Assembly (NCBI GenBank): GCA_950022655.1
Contig: OX465583.1
Coordinates: forward strand, 68,893,152 to 68,957,151
Direction of reading: 5' to 3'
Origin: Alentia gelatinosa
Lineage: Eukaryota; Annelida; Polychaeta; Phyllodocida; Polynoidae
Length of the DNA stretch: 64,000 nt
The notes below the pieces were generated by a model, which saw only the letters and a program-made list of their open reading frames with translations, had not been told where the DNA came from and ran no database searches. Shown here piece after piece: positions 1 through 10,427 of this stretch. The translations under genes and the position numbers were made by a program. Positions within the stretch are counted from its first letter, which is position 1. Each line of letters opens with the position of its first letter.

Positions 1-190
1 CCGACAGATTTCTTTCCCAACTGACAGAATTGAACCACTTTAATTTCGTCCAAGCTAAACTTGGTGACTGATCGGGAGTGAAAACTACTACCCTCACTGA
101 ACAATCGGTACCGACGCGCAGTCAGTGGCACCACTGACAGACTTTTAGGGTGACTTGAAAAATCTCCGCCGTGTTTGTTGGCCAGTGGAA
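1..190 (-). repeat. Interspersed repeat fragment related to 18.86 kb
   Basis: Read on the minus strand, this matches the segment from about 18,860 to 19,020. Both have a GTTTCCA start, an ACGGCGGAG block, a GTGGTGCCAC block and a GTAGTAG block in the same order. The match is by eye and diverged. It is cut by the window edge. No coding potential is seen. Confidence 0.5.
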
Positions 191-270
191 ACAAGGTTAC
201 ATTCTAAAGGCTCTGGGAATTCTGAGTCTAAACCGTCGAAGACACGAGAAAAGTGTGGCGCGACCAGGGA
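180..270 (+). repeat. Direct repeat, copy 1 (pair with 863-958)
   Basis: About 90 bp here (from GGCCAGTGGAAAC to GCGACCAGGG) recurs at 863-958 with scattered substitutions. Both carry GTCTAAACCGT and AGTGTGGCG-type blocks in the same order. The 680 bp between them hold another dispersed repeat (see 655-840). It is probably a fragment of an old transposon flank. Confidence 0.55.
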
Positions 271-654
271 CAGCTGGGCCCCGTTGCTCCACTTTTTGTG
301 GTACCGCTAGCTACAATTGGATCGCAATTATACTTTTATGATTACTTCAACGATCCGACGAAAGAAACGTTGCTCCCGTAATATTGGATCGTATCCCTAT
401 GTTCACATGGTATCGCTAATTTTTATGATGTGATAGCAATACAACAATTCAGGGGCACATGTTGAATGAAACGGGGGAAGATTCATTATTTTTTTAAAGA
501 AATACAGATGGCACCAGAGTTAAAACTGGTCTCACATCTGGTGATGTGCATCTTTTTCTATAGGTAGAAGAACAAGGGGCAGGGCATGGTAGCGGCATGG
601 TAGCGCCACCATGGATCGTTATTGAGAATATCAGACAAGGCCATTTCTAACCAA

Positions 655-840
655 AGTGATGCGTCAAAGACGATCCGCACTGGTGTGAGGGTCCATATAA
701 AAAGCATCGCTAAAAGCTGTATTTTACGCGGCGATACGCCTATGTGATTATGACACGATCCGCACAATTTCAGGAGCAACGTTTAGGCTGTCGGATCGCT
801 ATTCTAAGATCCGCAACTCTGTCGTAAACGTGGAACATTG
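655..840 (-). repeat. Dispersed repeat, inverted copy of 9,048-9,185
   Basis: Read on the minus strand, this matches 9,048-9,185: GTTTACGACAGAGTTGCGGA, then TAGCGATC, then AACGTTGC, then GCGGATC. The two copies lie in opposite orientation about 8.3 kb apart. No coding frame is supported. Confidence 0.55.
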
Positions 841-862
841 CGGCCCTGGTGAAGGCCGTTTT

Positions 863-958
863 GGTCGGCCAATGGAAACGAGGTTACATGCTAAAGACTC
901 TGTGAATTCTGGGTCTAAACCGTGTCGAAACACTAGGAAGGTGTGGCGAGACCAGGGT
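863..958 (+). repeat. Direct repeat, copy 2 (pair with 180-270)
   Basis: Second copy of the roughly 90-bp repeat described at 180-270. Confidence 0.55.
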
Positions 959-959
959 G

Positions 960-1560
960 ACTAGTACAAGGTGGTTGGCGCCACTGACGCTGTCCTGATG
1001 CCAATAGCCGCGGGGGCGGCAGGCTTCAGGGGGATGTCGGGGGTAACCTAATAGACCTGGTGTCCAGACCCTGATAGGCAGGTGACTCAGTGGTGGAGCA
1101 GCACCCTTAGGGCTTCTCTCCAGTGGACAAGCGGGTCGCCACGAGGTCCGTAGCTCCGTCCACCACCACCACAGCCACAGCCACAGCCAACAGCAGCAGA
1201 AGATCTCTCCAGCAACAGCCAAAGACTCGCGTGACATTTTGCGATATCACTTTTCTTCTGCGGCCAAACTCGGTGCACCGGCGGACTGGTAAATGTCAGA
1301 GTAACAGACCGCATGGTGGAGGGAGGGAGGTGTGGGCTCCACTCCCCCTCCTGGTTCTTCTCCTGCAGACTGGCACCGTTTGGACACTGGCAACATGGAG
1401 CGGCGAACAACAACAATCGGCGCCCACCGTTAAAGTGGCTTCAGTAAGCGGCGGGCGTGTGTTCGATGGCTGGTCTCCAGTTGATGGGTCCCCGACATGG
1501 TGCTCCCTATCTCTCTATAGCCTGTCTCTCCGTCTAGTCGACTTCCCTCCCTCTTTATAG
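960..1560. other. Unassigned stretch with open frames on both strands
   Basis: Both strands are open for more than 100 codons across 1,090-1,420, partly because a GTGGCTGT-type triplet run lies near 1,165-1,190. A splice-acceptor-like sequence (pyrimidines then CTGCAG) ends near 1,369 on the plus strand. No protein family is recognised, and I cannot say which frame, if any, is coding. Confidence 0.2.
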
Positions 1561-1564
1561 TGTG

Positions 1565-2040
1565 TATGTTAGACTTGTTCAAGTCTTTGATTATGAACAT
1601 TCATTAAATGATTAAACACATTAAGTATGTATCCTTCTCTGACTGGCCCATGAATCAAAGACTTGTCCACTATGAACCAAATCTCCTGTTTATGGCCCCA
1701 AGCCGCTCCCTGTAACCCTATACTTCCTCCTACCCCTCTTCCCTCCCTTCTTCCAGTTCCCTGGCCACCTGTGTTGACATAGCAATGAATTTCTCCTGCT
1801 CTTGACTGTGACTCGATTGAGATCAAAGTGAGGGGGTATGAATCTCCCAGCAGATATTCTGATCAGTAGCAAGGATATCTGTATGGAGAGTGTTGGGAAT
1901 GCTGGAGCTAAACAGTGCCAGAAATCCAACAGCATTACCGATTGTACCATTCCCTGTATCCCAACGAGGAGGGTAGCCATAGTATGCAGGGACTGGAGCC
2001 AGTCTATGTGTATGTCTATAGTTGGGCCGAATACTGAACG
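1565..2040 (-). mobile_element. Foldback/TIR element fragment (64-bp-end family)
   Basis: About 450 bp align closely with 17,178-17,636. Shared blocks in order are AGTCTTTGATTATGAACAT, GTATCCTTCTCTGACTGGCC, ATCAAAGACTTGTCCACTA, CCAGTTCCCTGGCC, GATATCTGTATGGAGAG and a terminal GGGACTGGAGCCAGTCTA. The last block is one end-repeat unit, the unit tandemly amplified at 15.54-16.89 kb. The opposite terminus is not seen here, so this copy is truncated or never had the left array. Confidence 0.7.
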
Positions 2041-2254
2041 ATACACTTGGAAGCCAGTACACTTTACATGCTGCGCTTCATAAATTAGACGGTATACTTT
2101 GTTTTCAGGAGGCAATGTTCTCACACTCATTGTGAATTATGTAACAAACAATGACAAATAATCATATGTTGCCTATCGTAAATCAAGATGTAAACATATC
2201 AACCGTTTTCCACGCTTATTTAGCTACTACCACTGTGCGAAAACCACCAGTTTA

Positions 2255-2282
2255 TTCACATATATATATATATATATATATA
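2255..2282. repeat. (TA)n microsatellite
   Basis: A TA dinucleotide run of about 13 units. From here to about 2,610 the words CGTATA and GTATAC recur on both strands, giving an AT-rich, self-complementary block without clear termini. Confidence 0.8.
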
Positions 2283-3343
2283 CGCCATCGCGTAAGTGCA
2301 CGTATCGGCTGTATATTGACTTGTTTTCATATGTATCCGTCCATATTTCACGGCAGCGTATGCGGCGTGTACAAGACTGTTTCCTCTTGTATACGGACAC
2401 GTAATAGCTGTATTTGCCGCCTGGCGTATATGAGAAGAAATATTCTGTGCGTGATATATATACACCAGGCGTATATGTGTACAGATGAAAAATAAAAAAG
2501 ATCCCATAGACATTTTACCTGTCTATAGATGAGGCGTATACACGACGGGAACATAGGACTACCTTGTATACGCAAAATGATACCTATATACGCCGGGTGT
2601 ATACATATGTAAAATTGGTGTTTTCGTGCAGTGCACTGATCTTTATTTGAAGTTTCTACGTCAATTCCTGACAGAGTTCTGACATAATTAGGTAAATAGC
2701 TGCTGAAAACCGAAGAGAACTGGCTATGAAGCATATCGCCCTGGTGCTGTCTTGCCTATCCTCCTCCTAGCACCCCAACAGCTGACAGACAGCACTCCAA
2801 TAACTCACAGCGGTTTTGAAAACAAACAGGTTTAATAAGGCGTGTGGGAACTGCACTTAGAATAACATGTGTTTTGTGTTATGAACAGTTATAGATGTGT
2901 GTTGGTTTATTTCTATAGATATCTGATTGTGTGTTGTTAGTGTGGGTGTATTTGTACCTTGCTGTTTATACATCACATGGGGATTATCTTTTATATGGTT
3001 TATTAACCTGGAGTTGGACGAATCCTTCGCCACTCAATCTCCAGGTTGAACGCATTTGGTATCTCATCTTTGTTATAATCACCTTCAATCCATTGTATTA
3101 TTATATTTGTTTTTCTTATTTGCATATGTTATTGTTGGTTTTACATCTCTAAAATGGGACCAAAATGATACTATGATATTATATATTCTCCTAATTGAAA
3201 TACCATAATGTATCGGTGAGGTCTCAGGACCAGTGGAAGACCAATTATACATTATGATGAACTGTTCCAACAAAAATAAATAATATAAGAAAACGTGGCG
3301 ACAATCTCGGTGAGTCGCCCTGTAGAAGCGTGGTAGTGCTTAC

Positions 3344-3395
3344 CTTGGAATACCAGCGAGGACAGGACGAGCGCCAGGGGTAGGTAGGTACTCAT
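3344..3395 (-). CDS. First coding exon of a secreted or membrane protein (signal peptide)
   Basis: On the minus strand an ATG at 3,395-3,393, with A at -3, opens a 17-codon exon reading MSTYLPLALVLSSLVFQ plus one base. It ends in a consensus donor, CCAAG followed by GTAAGC (intron begins at 3,343). A short polar start, a Leu/Ala/Val-rich core and a small polar end are what a secretory signal peptide looks like, and GTAAG straight after it is typical of a signal-peptide exon of phase 1. Downstream exons would lie at lower coordinates, but nothing convincing is visible from 1 to 3,300, so the gene may run off the left edge. A CpG-rich region lies upstream on the same strand. The mature protein cannot be named. 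Confidence 0.5.
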
Positions 3396-3483
3396 TGTGA
3401 GGCCCCGGCCCGCTCGTGCTGGATGCCGCAGTGAACTCCGACGACGACCAAGAAGAAGAAAACTCCGGCGCCTATAGGCATTC
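3394..3483 (-). CDS. Overlapping upstream ORF, also signal-peptide-like
   Basis: On the minus strand an ATG at 3,483-3,481 opens a 29-codon frame beginning MPIGAGVFFFLVVVGVHCG. It ends in a TGA at 3,394-3,392 that overlaps the ATG of the exon at 3,395 as ATGA. Phe/Val-rich from residue 7 to 16, it looks like a signal peptide itself. It could be a uORF coupled to the downstream start, an alternative start, or one of two frames separated by an indel. The transcript 5' end is unknown. A (TA)n tract at about 3,541-3,563 lies some 60-80 bp upstream and could serve as a TATA element. Confidence 0.3.
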
Positions 3484-3589
3484 CTCTCCCTGCTTGACCA
3501 AACCGTACAGATCCAATTGAAGGCGACACCGTGTGTAGATAGATATATATATATATATATAGATATAACTCCAGGGTCCGGGGGTCTAT

Positions 3590-4720
3590 AATGACACTAA
3601 CTCGTCGGTGGTTAGTGACTGGAGAAGGTGGTACACTGCCCACGTGTTGTCCACGGGCTCCTCCTCACGCCCGTCCCGGGGCCCGGCCGGGTCCGCCCGC
3701 GGTCCGCCCCCGCTGCCCGGAGATGCCCGTCGGCGGGGTGAGAGACGGGGGATATATCCTCCTGGGTGTACGGGGATCGGAGAGGGCGCGGCGGCCGCCG
3801 TACACAGCCGCTTGGGTCACCGTCCAACGGCCGACTACAACTACCACTAAGACTACGACGACTACCAGGGACGGCGCGTAGACGTGGAGCTACACCCGTC
3901 CACCTCCTGGTATAATGCGCGATGTTCCTCCTGGGTGCGACACAGGAGGAGGTGTAGGAGGTGTAGGAGGTGATTAGGTGCGGGTCCCGCTGTTCACCCA
4001 ACGCTCTCAGAGGACACTGTGACGAAGACCGAGGCCCGCCACGACTGGGCATCGTTTAACACTGAGCGCTACCCCGCCGCCTCGCTGGCTTCTCCCGGCG
4101 ACAACCAACACAGGTAAACGGTGGCGGCATGAGGTGACCAGTCAGTCACTCCCCGGAGTGGAGTAATAAGTATAGGAGGAGGCTGAGAAGAAGAAGCCAG
4201 TCTTTACCACCCACTCACAGAGGTGTGTGTATATATGTATGTATGTATGTACAGAAGTGTGGCTTCCAATACACAGAGACAATAGAGACTGGGGCTTACT
4301 TCTAACTTCACTGCCACCAGTCTTAGTAGTGCGTGCGAACTCCTCCTGTGAACTGGGACTGGAGCGTGGCTCGCTGCCCGCCCGCCCGCCCGTATATATA
4401 ACCGGCTCGCTACTGGAGGAGCTGCTGGAGGAGGAGGAGGAGGAGCAGGAGGTGGTTGTTGTGGGTGGCGGTGGTCGTCGGTGGCTGTGGCGCCGTCCGC
4501 TCCGCCCACCAACCACTTGCTGCGTCGCTCGCCACCGACTTGATGTGTGCTGCTGGCTGCTGACTGCTCGACTGGCGCGCCGCCGCCCTGCCCGCCCTGC
4601 CGCCGCTCCCCCGCCGCCCGCCGCACCGTCCCCCCCCCCCCGCCCGCCCCCGCCGCCCGCCAATGGGTGCTGATCCAGCTTGGGAAGAGAGAGACTGGGG
4701 ACAGACTGGGATCCGCGACT
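3590..4720. promoter_or_regulatory. CpG-rich promoter-like region
   Basis: The block is much richer in G+C and CpG than its surroundings, with GGCGG/CCGCC runs, a GGAGGTGTA array near 3,945-3,972, a GGAGGAGGA run near 4,425-4,450 and a poly-C stretch near 4,629. TATATATAA at about 4,393-4,401 is the only TATA-like site inside it. A plus-strand donor-like CAG followed by GTAAAC occurs at 4,111-4,118. With the minus-strand signal-peptide exon at 3,395 this could be a bidirectional promoter. Long open frames here follow from base composition and are not called as genes. Confidence 0.4.
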
Positions 4721-4840
4721 CGTCAACCACAGCACATGGCTTCACACCCTTTGACACTCATGCCGTTTAAACTACCACCAAACCCTTGTTCTGGTTATTG
4801 GTGTATGGGTGATGTCCCTCTGGATTTTCTGTGTGAGGAT

Positions 4841-5580
4841 AAAGTGGGATTAACACGTAGAGACTAGTGTACCTGAGACGGGTGTACCTCACACCTATCC
4901 CCTAGTCTAAAGCGGGATTCACACGTAGAGACTAGTGTACCTGAGACGGGTGTACTTCACACCTTTCCCCAAGTCTCAGACAATTCTCCTTTAGTGGCCT
5001 TCACATGTAGAGACTAGTGTACCTGAGATGGGTGTACCTCACACCTATCCCCTAGTCTAAAGCGGGATTCACACATAGAGACTGGTGTACCTGAGACGGG
5101 TGCACTTCACACCTTTACCCTAGTCTAAAGCAGGATTCACCTGTAGAGACTAGTGTACCTGAGACAGGTGTACGTCACACCTTTCACCTAGTTAAAGTGG
5201 AATTCACACGTTGAGAATAATGTACCTGAGACCGGTGTACTTCACAGATTTCCCCAAGTCTCAGACAATTCCCCTTCAGTGGGATTCACACATAAAGACT
5301 TGTGTACCTGAGACGGGTGTACTTCACACCTTTCCCCAAGTCTCAGGCAATTCTCCTTTAGTGGGGTTCACATGTAGAGACTAGTGTACCTGAGACCGGT
5401 ATACTTCACACCTATCCCCAAGTTTTAGACAATTCTCCTTTAGTTGGATTCACATGTAGTGAATAGTGCACCTATGACGGGTGTACTTCACACCCTTCCC
5501 CAAGTTTCAGACAATTCTCCTTTAGTGGAATTCACATGTAGAGACTAATGTACCTGAGATGGGTGTACTTCACACGTTTC
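4841..5580 (+). repeat. Satellite array, 68/82-bp monomers (plus orientation)
   Basis: About ten monomers. Each carries GGATTCACA, GTAGAGACTAGTGTACC, TGAGACGGGTGTAC and TTCACACCTTTCCCC. The spacing between successive AGACTAG words is 68 bp (4,861 to 4,929; 5,079 to 5,147) or 82 bp where an extra block containing CAATTCTCCTTTAGTGG is present. The same monomer forms the inverted array at 22.05-23.18 kb. The GTGGGATTCACAC start matches the ends of the MITE family at 9.3, 18.2 and 44.05 kb. Confidence 0.9.
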
Positions 5581-5582
5581 CA

Positions 5583-5735
5583 TTGTCGGTGACTAAATTT
5601 ATCAACATGTTGATAAACTTTCGGCGACCGATTTTAGAACATTGAACCATAACTCGTCAGCAACAAAAGAACCTCTCAAGGAGGTTGGGGTTGGGGGTTC
5701 ACTAATCATTGGCTGACCCTTGCCCAGCTGCCCCA
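5583..5735 (+). mobile_element. Left part of a TIR element split by the 5,741 insertion
   Basis: Contains the palindrome TTTATCAACATGTTGATAAA, then CGACCGATTTTAGAACAT and GTCAGCAACAAAAG. The same order is seen at 7,361-7,500 and, inverted, at 61,300-61,460. It resumes at 7,067 after the inserted element. Confidence 0.6.
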
Positions 5736-5740
5736 CATCT

Positions 5741-7066
5741 GGATGGGATTTTTAAAACCTGCTAAATTGCCAAAATAAGCTTATTCAAGGTTCATGTCGC
5801 ATAAACATATCTCATCAATGTAAAAATGAAATTATTTGGTGTATCTTTTTATAATCTTTCTTTCCAACATAGGGTTTTGTAGAGCTCTGAGGAATTTGTC
5901 CTTCCGAAAATCAACAAAAACTGTGATTTTCTCGTGATTTTCGCTTTGTTCAAAATCTGGGAGACACAATTTTGAGCCAATTCTAATTATTAACATGTTT
6001 AAAGCATATGTCATGAGAAGTGTAGACAAAATAATTTTGAAAATTTGCAAAAGATTGAAAAAATATCAAAATGGTAAAAACTATGAAGGACCTTCAATTT
6101 TTCAAACATAGAGACCCATAGAGCATGTTGTTCAACACCCTGACTTTCAGAGGAAAATACTAATGAAATATATAGTGAGAAATTAATTTTCCTTTATTGT
6201 ACAATGTTGACCAGAATCCTGGCTGTGATACCTGAAAGTTTCAACACAATCAGATTATCCATTCTGATATCAGAACATTATGATTCCATGATGATATTTT
6301 TCCAAAAAAAAGGTTGTTGGACAACACACCTCTAAAGGATATATAAAAGAAATAATAATCATAATAGAATAACAAATATCCCTGGTTATGTTAAGTACCC
6401 CTACCACTCATGAATACCCAGGTTGGTTTTTTTTTCTAAATAAAAAAATATACTTTTTATTGTTCAAAAACTGAACATGTGTTGTCTAACATCCCAGGGT
6501 TTCAGACAACATGCTGTTTTACAAGTTATGATTTTTGGGTTGTTTTTTATCAGTAATTGAGTGTTTGCTTTGTGAAATATAGCTCATTATCATTTCATTA
6601 AAAATATAAAGGATTATAGCCTCAAATATTATTTTTCTCATTGTTCTGATTAATTCTATTAACATGTTGTCCAACACCCCTCGTGTTGTCCGATACCCCG
6701 GTGTTGCCCAACACCCCAAATATGGTTTAGAGCTTTTCTTTTAAATCTAATATATGAAAAGGCATTCTGGATAAAATAAAATGTGTGTCACCATATAATA
6801 TTAGTCTTTCTTAAGTTATAAGCATTTATATCATTTCTTGAAATTTCAAATATTTAGGGGGTTGGACAACATGCAGTATTATACACAACTTCAAAAGGCT
6901 TTCAAATCTAAACCAGTCATCTGATTTTGTTGGAATAATGTTTTTCTGGAAGGTACTTAGTAGGTGACTAACATAGAATATAAAAAGAACTATTATTCTA
7001 AAAAAAAGTTTTGGGTGTCTGATCCCAGGATCAAAGCGGAATTTAGCAGGTTTCAAAAATCCGACC
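5741..7066. mobile_element. Complete non-autonomous DNA transposon, 28-bp TIR, 5-bp TSD
   Basis: The ends form an inverted repeat. The left starts GGATGGGATTTTT, the right end read in reverse starts GGTCGGATTTTT, and both continue to AAACCTGCTAAATT, about 28 bp with 3 mismatches. CATCT lies immediately outside each end (5,736-5,740 and 7,067-7,071). Removing the element rejoins a sequence that resembles the uninterrupted relative near 7,460-7,490. The 1,326-bp interior is AT-rich, has no transposase frame, and repeats GTTGTCCAACAC-like words on both strands (about 6,127, 6,313, 6,478, 6,502, 6,664, 6,683, 6,701, 6,860). The superfamily is not recognised. A 5-bp TSD is unusual among common MITE families. 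Confidence 0.8.
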
Positions 7067-7612
7067 CATCTACCGACTGAGGCAGACTTCTTTAGGATAC
7101 CTCATCTGAGACAAAGTACCGTTCCTCTGTCGCCGACAAAGGTACATCAATATTCCGAAATCGGTAGATGCGTATTGGGCTTAAAGCCCTATGCCAATCT
7201 ATCCCATTAATGGTTTAATGTTTAGTTCCAAAATCTTGTCGCAGGCAAATTACCCCTCACTCGACCGGCGGCCATCGAGGAGAAGGGGTGGTGGTAGTAA
7301 TCTTAAGCTAATCAGTCTAAACTTACCAACAGATATACGCTTATGCACCCCAGCGACTAGATTTATCGACATGTTGATAAACTTTTTGCCACCGATTTTG
7401 GAACATAGAAACCACAACTTGTCGGCGACAAAAAGACATCTGAAGGAGGTGGTTTACTAATCGGTGGCTCATTCTTGCCTAGCCGTCCTTCATCTACCGA
7501 CTATGGCCAACTCCATTAGGATGCCTTGGCTGTGACAAATTACCATCCATTTGTCGCTGACAAAGGAACATGAATTTTAAGAAATCGGTAGATATGTATT
7601 GGGCTTAACGTT
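7067..7612 (+). mobile_element. Two TIR elements with ATTGGGCTTAA ends
   Basis: Ends of the form AATCGGTAGATG followed by TATTGGGCTTAA occur at 7,161-7,181 and 7,584-7,608, and again at 8,226-8,246. The interior has the TTTATCGACATGTTGATAAA hairpin (7,361-7,380) and GGCGACAAAAAGACATCT. Related copies lie at 61,197-61,600, where one end reads AGCCCAATATACATCTACCG. No transposase frame is present. Confidence 0.65.
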
Positions 7613-7708
7613 GCAGGTCATGGGAAATCACAAGGAACCAGTTGTGACTCACAATTTTCAATATTAAAAAATGACCAGTGGCGCAACTGTGAATTGTCCA
7701 ATATGCCG

Positions 7709-8217
7709 TTAAAGGCATATCCTACAATTTACGGTGGCACCACCTGGTGATTTTTAAATATTCCCAATCATCCATCGGAATTGGTAATTTGTGGCATATC
7801 CAAAACTCATAAGAGCAAAATTTAAGTTTTGTCTAGTTTGACCTAATCCAATAGGTAAAATAGGTCCTTTTTCATTTGCTTGATTTATGCAGGAAATGTA
7901 CTGAAAAATATGGTTTTCTTCAATTTTTTCTAAAACCTAAATAGGTAATACTATACATTGACTATATTCTGTGAAAGTTTGAGGAAAATGATATGGGTTT
8001 TACTATGTGAAAAACAACTTTTAGATTCTCTATTTATTCTTAGATAAAATGATCATAATATCGATCTCTAAATCAAAATCTAGCACAGTGACCCCCAATT
8101 TTTAAGTTAAATATGGGATCTATAACACTTAGAGATCATTGTATTAAATATTCAGAAAAATTACATGAGTTTTAATTTTCACGCCAAATTGTCTGATATG
8201 CCTTTAATATTTTTTTC
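7709..8217 (+). mobile_element. TTAA-flanked MITE, copy 1 (AGGCATAT family)
   Basis: Bounded by TTAA at 7,709-7,712 and 8,214-8,217 with inverted ends AGGCATATCC and its complement-like GATATGCCT. The subterminal block TGGCACCACCTGGTGATTTT marks this family. TTAA target duplications are the signature of piggyBac-type transposition. Just upstream (about 7,625-7,708) the inverted end of a second copy abuts the same TTAA. Other copies are at 20,591, 26,175, 32,750 and 38,481. Confidence 0.75.
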
Positions 8218-8614
8218 CGAAATAGGTAGATGTGTATTGGGCTTAAGCATCAAACTGACCCGCGACTAAACGACAGCGCCCGACGACAGACACCACAGTC
8301 TGGGACTTGTCTGGTCTGGATTATTACCCGTTTTTTAACCCTGCTCAGAGATCAGGCCTGCCGCGTATGTGACACCAGATTCCGTTCTGCCCCGACAGCT
8401 GTCTGCCGAGCCCAGTCCCCACGGGGCCCCCGCCGCAGCTATCATGTCAATGCGATAAGAGATAACGTGTTTGGATAGCCAAGCAAAGTGTATAAAGTTT
8501 GTTTCGGCGCGGGGGTCGACTGGTGGGGCGGGCGAAGAGCGACCACGCTGCCTGTCAGGTAGATAAACCTCCACCGGCTCCACTCTCCCAGCAGAGATCC
8601 TGTGTTCTACTTCC

Positions 8615-9037
8615 TAAAGGCGGGCGTCCACCAACCACGACAAGGCTACGACAAGAGCCGACAAGAAAGTTCCTATCGGAACCTTGTCGCAGCCTTGTCG
8701 TGAGAAGGGGGGCTTTACGACAGCGTTGTCAGGGCGTGTCGTAGACGTTGCTGGTTCCCGTAAAAAAGGCGTCCATGGTCCCGACACACTACGACAGTGA
8801 TATCGAGGAAACCACGACGCTCCACGACTGGACAATTGTCCAGTCGTGGCAAAAATCGAAATTGCCGGGAGGCTTCCAGTCGCAGCCTGTCGTGGCCTTG
8901 TCGTAGACTCTTGTCGGGAACTAGGGTCCATCAACCACGACAAGGCTACGACAAGGCTTCCAATTGTAGGCCTGTCGTGAACCTTGTTGGGAAACCATTG
9001 TCATAGCCTTGTCGTGGTTGGTGGACACCCGCTTTTA
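8615..9037. mobile_element. Foldback element, CCTTGTCGT-word family, copy 1
   Basis: Both ends read TAAARGCGGG then GTCCACCAACCACGACAAGGC in opposite orientation. The interior consists largely of the words CACGACAAGG and CCTTGTCGT and their variants repeated on both strands, so the single strand could fold on itself along much of its length. There is no protein frame. Length is about 423 bp, against about 431 and 420 bp for the copies at 19,428 and 19,859. Confidence 0.8.
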
Positions 9038-9047
9038 TGCCCCAGAA

Positions 9048-9185
9048 CCCCGTTGCTCCACGTTTACGACAGAGTTGCGGATCGCAGAATAGCGATCTGA
9101 GGGCCTAAACGTTGCTTCTGAAATTTTGCGGATCTCGTCGTAATCACATAGCCGCATCGCCGCGTAAAATACGGCACACAGTATT
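9048..9185 (+). repeat. Dispersed repeat, inverted copy of 655-840
   Basis: See 655-840. It starts immediately beside the foldback element ending at 9,037. Confidence 0.55.
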
Positions 9186-9343
9186 CCCGCTAGGTGGCAT
9201 CATTGAGATATAGGAATCTTTGGGTTGCATTGATGTACGTCTTTAGTATGGGAGACAGGCCAGTGGATTCTCAAGGCTCTAAGCTTAGTTCATTTAGAAC
9301 TATTCTCTTATAGAGCGTAGTGAGAGTACAGAATACCACTGAA

Positions 9344-9576
9344 GTGGGATTCACAGGATGGGATTCATGTACCTCACATGGTGTTTTTCTAAGACAAATC
9401 CTGCTGAGATTCTGTACCCGAACACAATTTCTTCGTCTAAATTATAAGGATTCATTTCCCTGAGACATGTATTCCTCCCTGTAATTGCTAAAAACATTTC
9501 TCCCTAAAAAGGAACAAAATCGCATGAGATTTTGAGCCCTGTGAGGTACATGCATCCCATCGTATGAATCTCACTT
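9344..9576. mobile_element. MITE with GTGGGATTCACA ends, copy 1
   Basis: Left end AAGTGGGATTCACA then GGGATTCATGTACCTCAC; the right end gives the inverse, GTGAGGTACATG then GAATCTCACTTT. The interior holds AAATCCTGCTGAGATT and AATCGCATGAGATTTTG blocks. Other copies are at 18,176 and 44,048 (opposite interior orientation). The 68-bp satellite monomers share the GTGGGATTCACAC start. Confidence 0.7.
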
Positions 9577-9579
9577 TAG

Positions 9580-10425
9580 AGAGTGTCAAGCGCCAGATCC
9601 ACTAAGGCGATTTTCCTTTCGAATTTGGGTTCACAGAAGTTCGCACAGTCGCATGGGTCGAAGACGCACTCGCTTGGTCGCCTTAGTGGATTTGGCGCTT
9701 CAAGCTGTGGAGTCCCATGCGATGATATTCAATATATTGAATATTGTCGCAAGGCATTCGCATGTCCATGCGAACGTCTGTGAACGTCTGCGAACCCAAG
9801 TTCGTATGGAAAATCGCCTTGAGATCTTATGAGAAGGGTGCACCCGCACAGGCCACACACCCGCGCACCACTACCACTCAGCTGGGCAGTGGCATCTCCA
9901 AGAAATACATCGTCAGGAAAATAATATACACGAGTCTCTTTGTCCCTGCGCAATACCTTGGGCACGTTTAATAATCTTGGATCGTACATGCAGGCCGTTT
10001 TCATTGTAAATGAATCTTCTTAATGTCAATAAATTCTGCTATTTGGAAAAAAAACCCCAAAAAAACTATGTATATTCCCAAATATTTACTGACTTTCATA
10101 TAGAATGATGATAGTATATATTTTGAGCGACTCATCCTCGATCGTCTTTTAAGACTGTCTTCTATAAAGACTGATCATTTCAAATAACAAGAGCACCATA
10201 CATACGACGATATGGTCCTTTTTTAAATTTCTCTTTCTTTCAAAAACTCACTCCTGACTCGTTAATGGACTTCGACTTCAATTTCCAGATTGAAGACCAG
10301 ACTCTCCGCTGTTGACATACCTAGAACACCACACACTGTGAATAACACAACTCAGGCGTCATTGTTTGTCATGTTTAATATCACAGCGGGGAGACATAAA
10401 AAACCGCACTTTTTACTGAGTGTGG
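9580..10425. other. Unassigned AT-rich stretch
   Basis: Two TTCGCA-rich, partly inverted segments lie at 9,590-9,830 (GGCGATTTTCC and its inverse near the ends), probably another degraded palindromic repeat. The rest, to 10,425, is AT-rich and shows no coding exon or recognisable repeat by eye. Confidence 0.3.
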
Positions 10426-10427
10426 AA

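Noticed and set aside
3542..3563. (TA)n as a definite TATA box for the signal-peptide exon
   Set aside because: Similar TA runs occur at several non-promoter places here (2,255, 23,630, 55,901), so position alone is not enough.
4142..4757. Long overlapping frames on both strands (115-197 codons)
   Set aside because: The region is CpG-rich with triplet runs, and Ser/Gly/Arg/Pro-rich frames occur in several phases. This is composition, not coding evidence.
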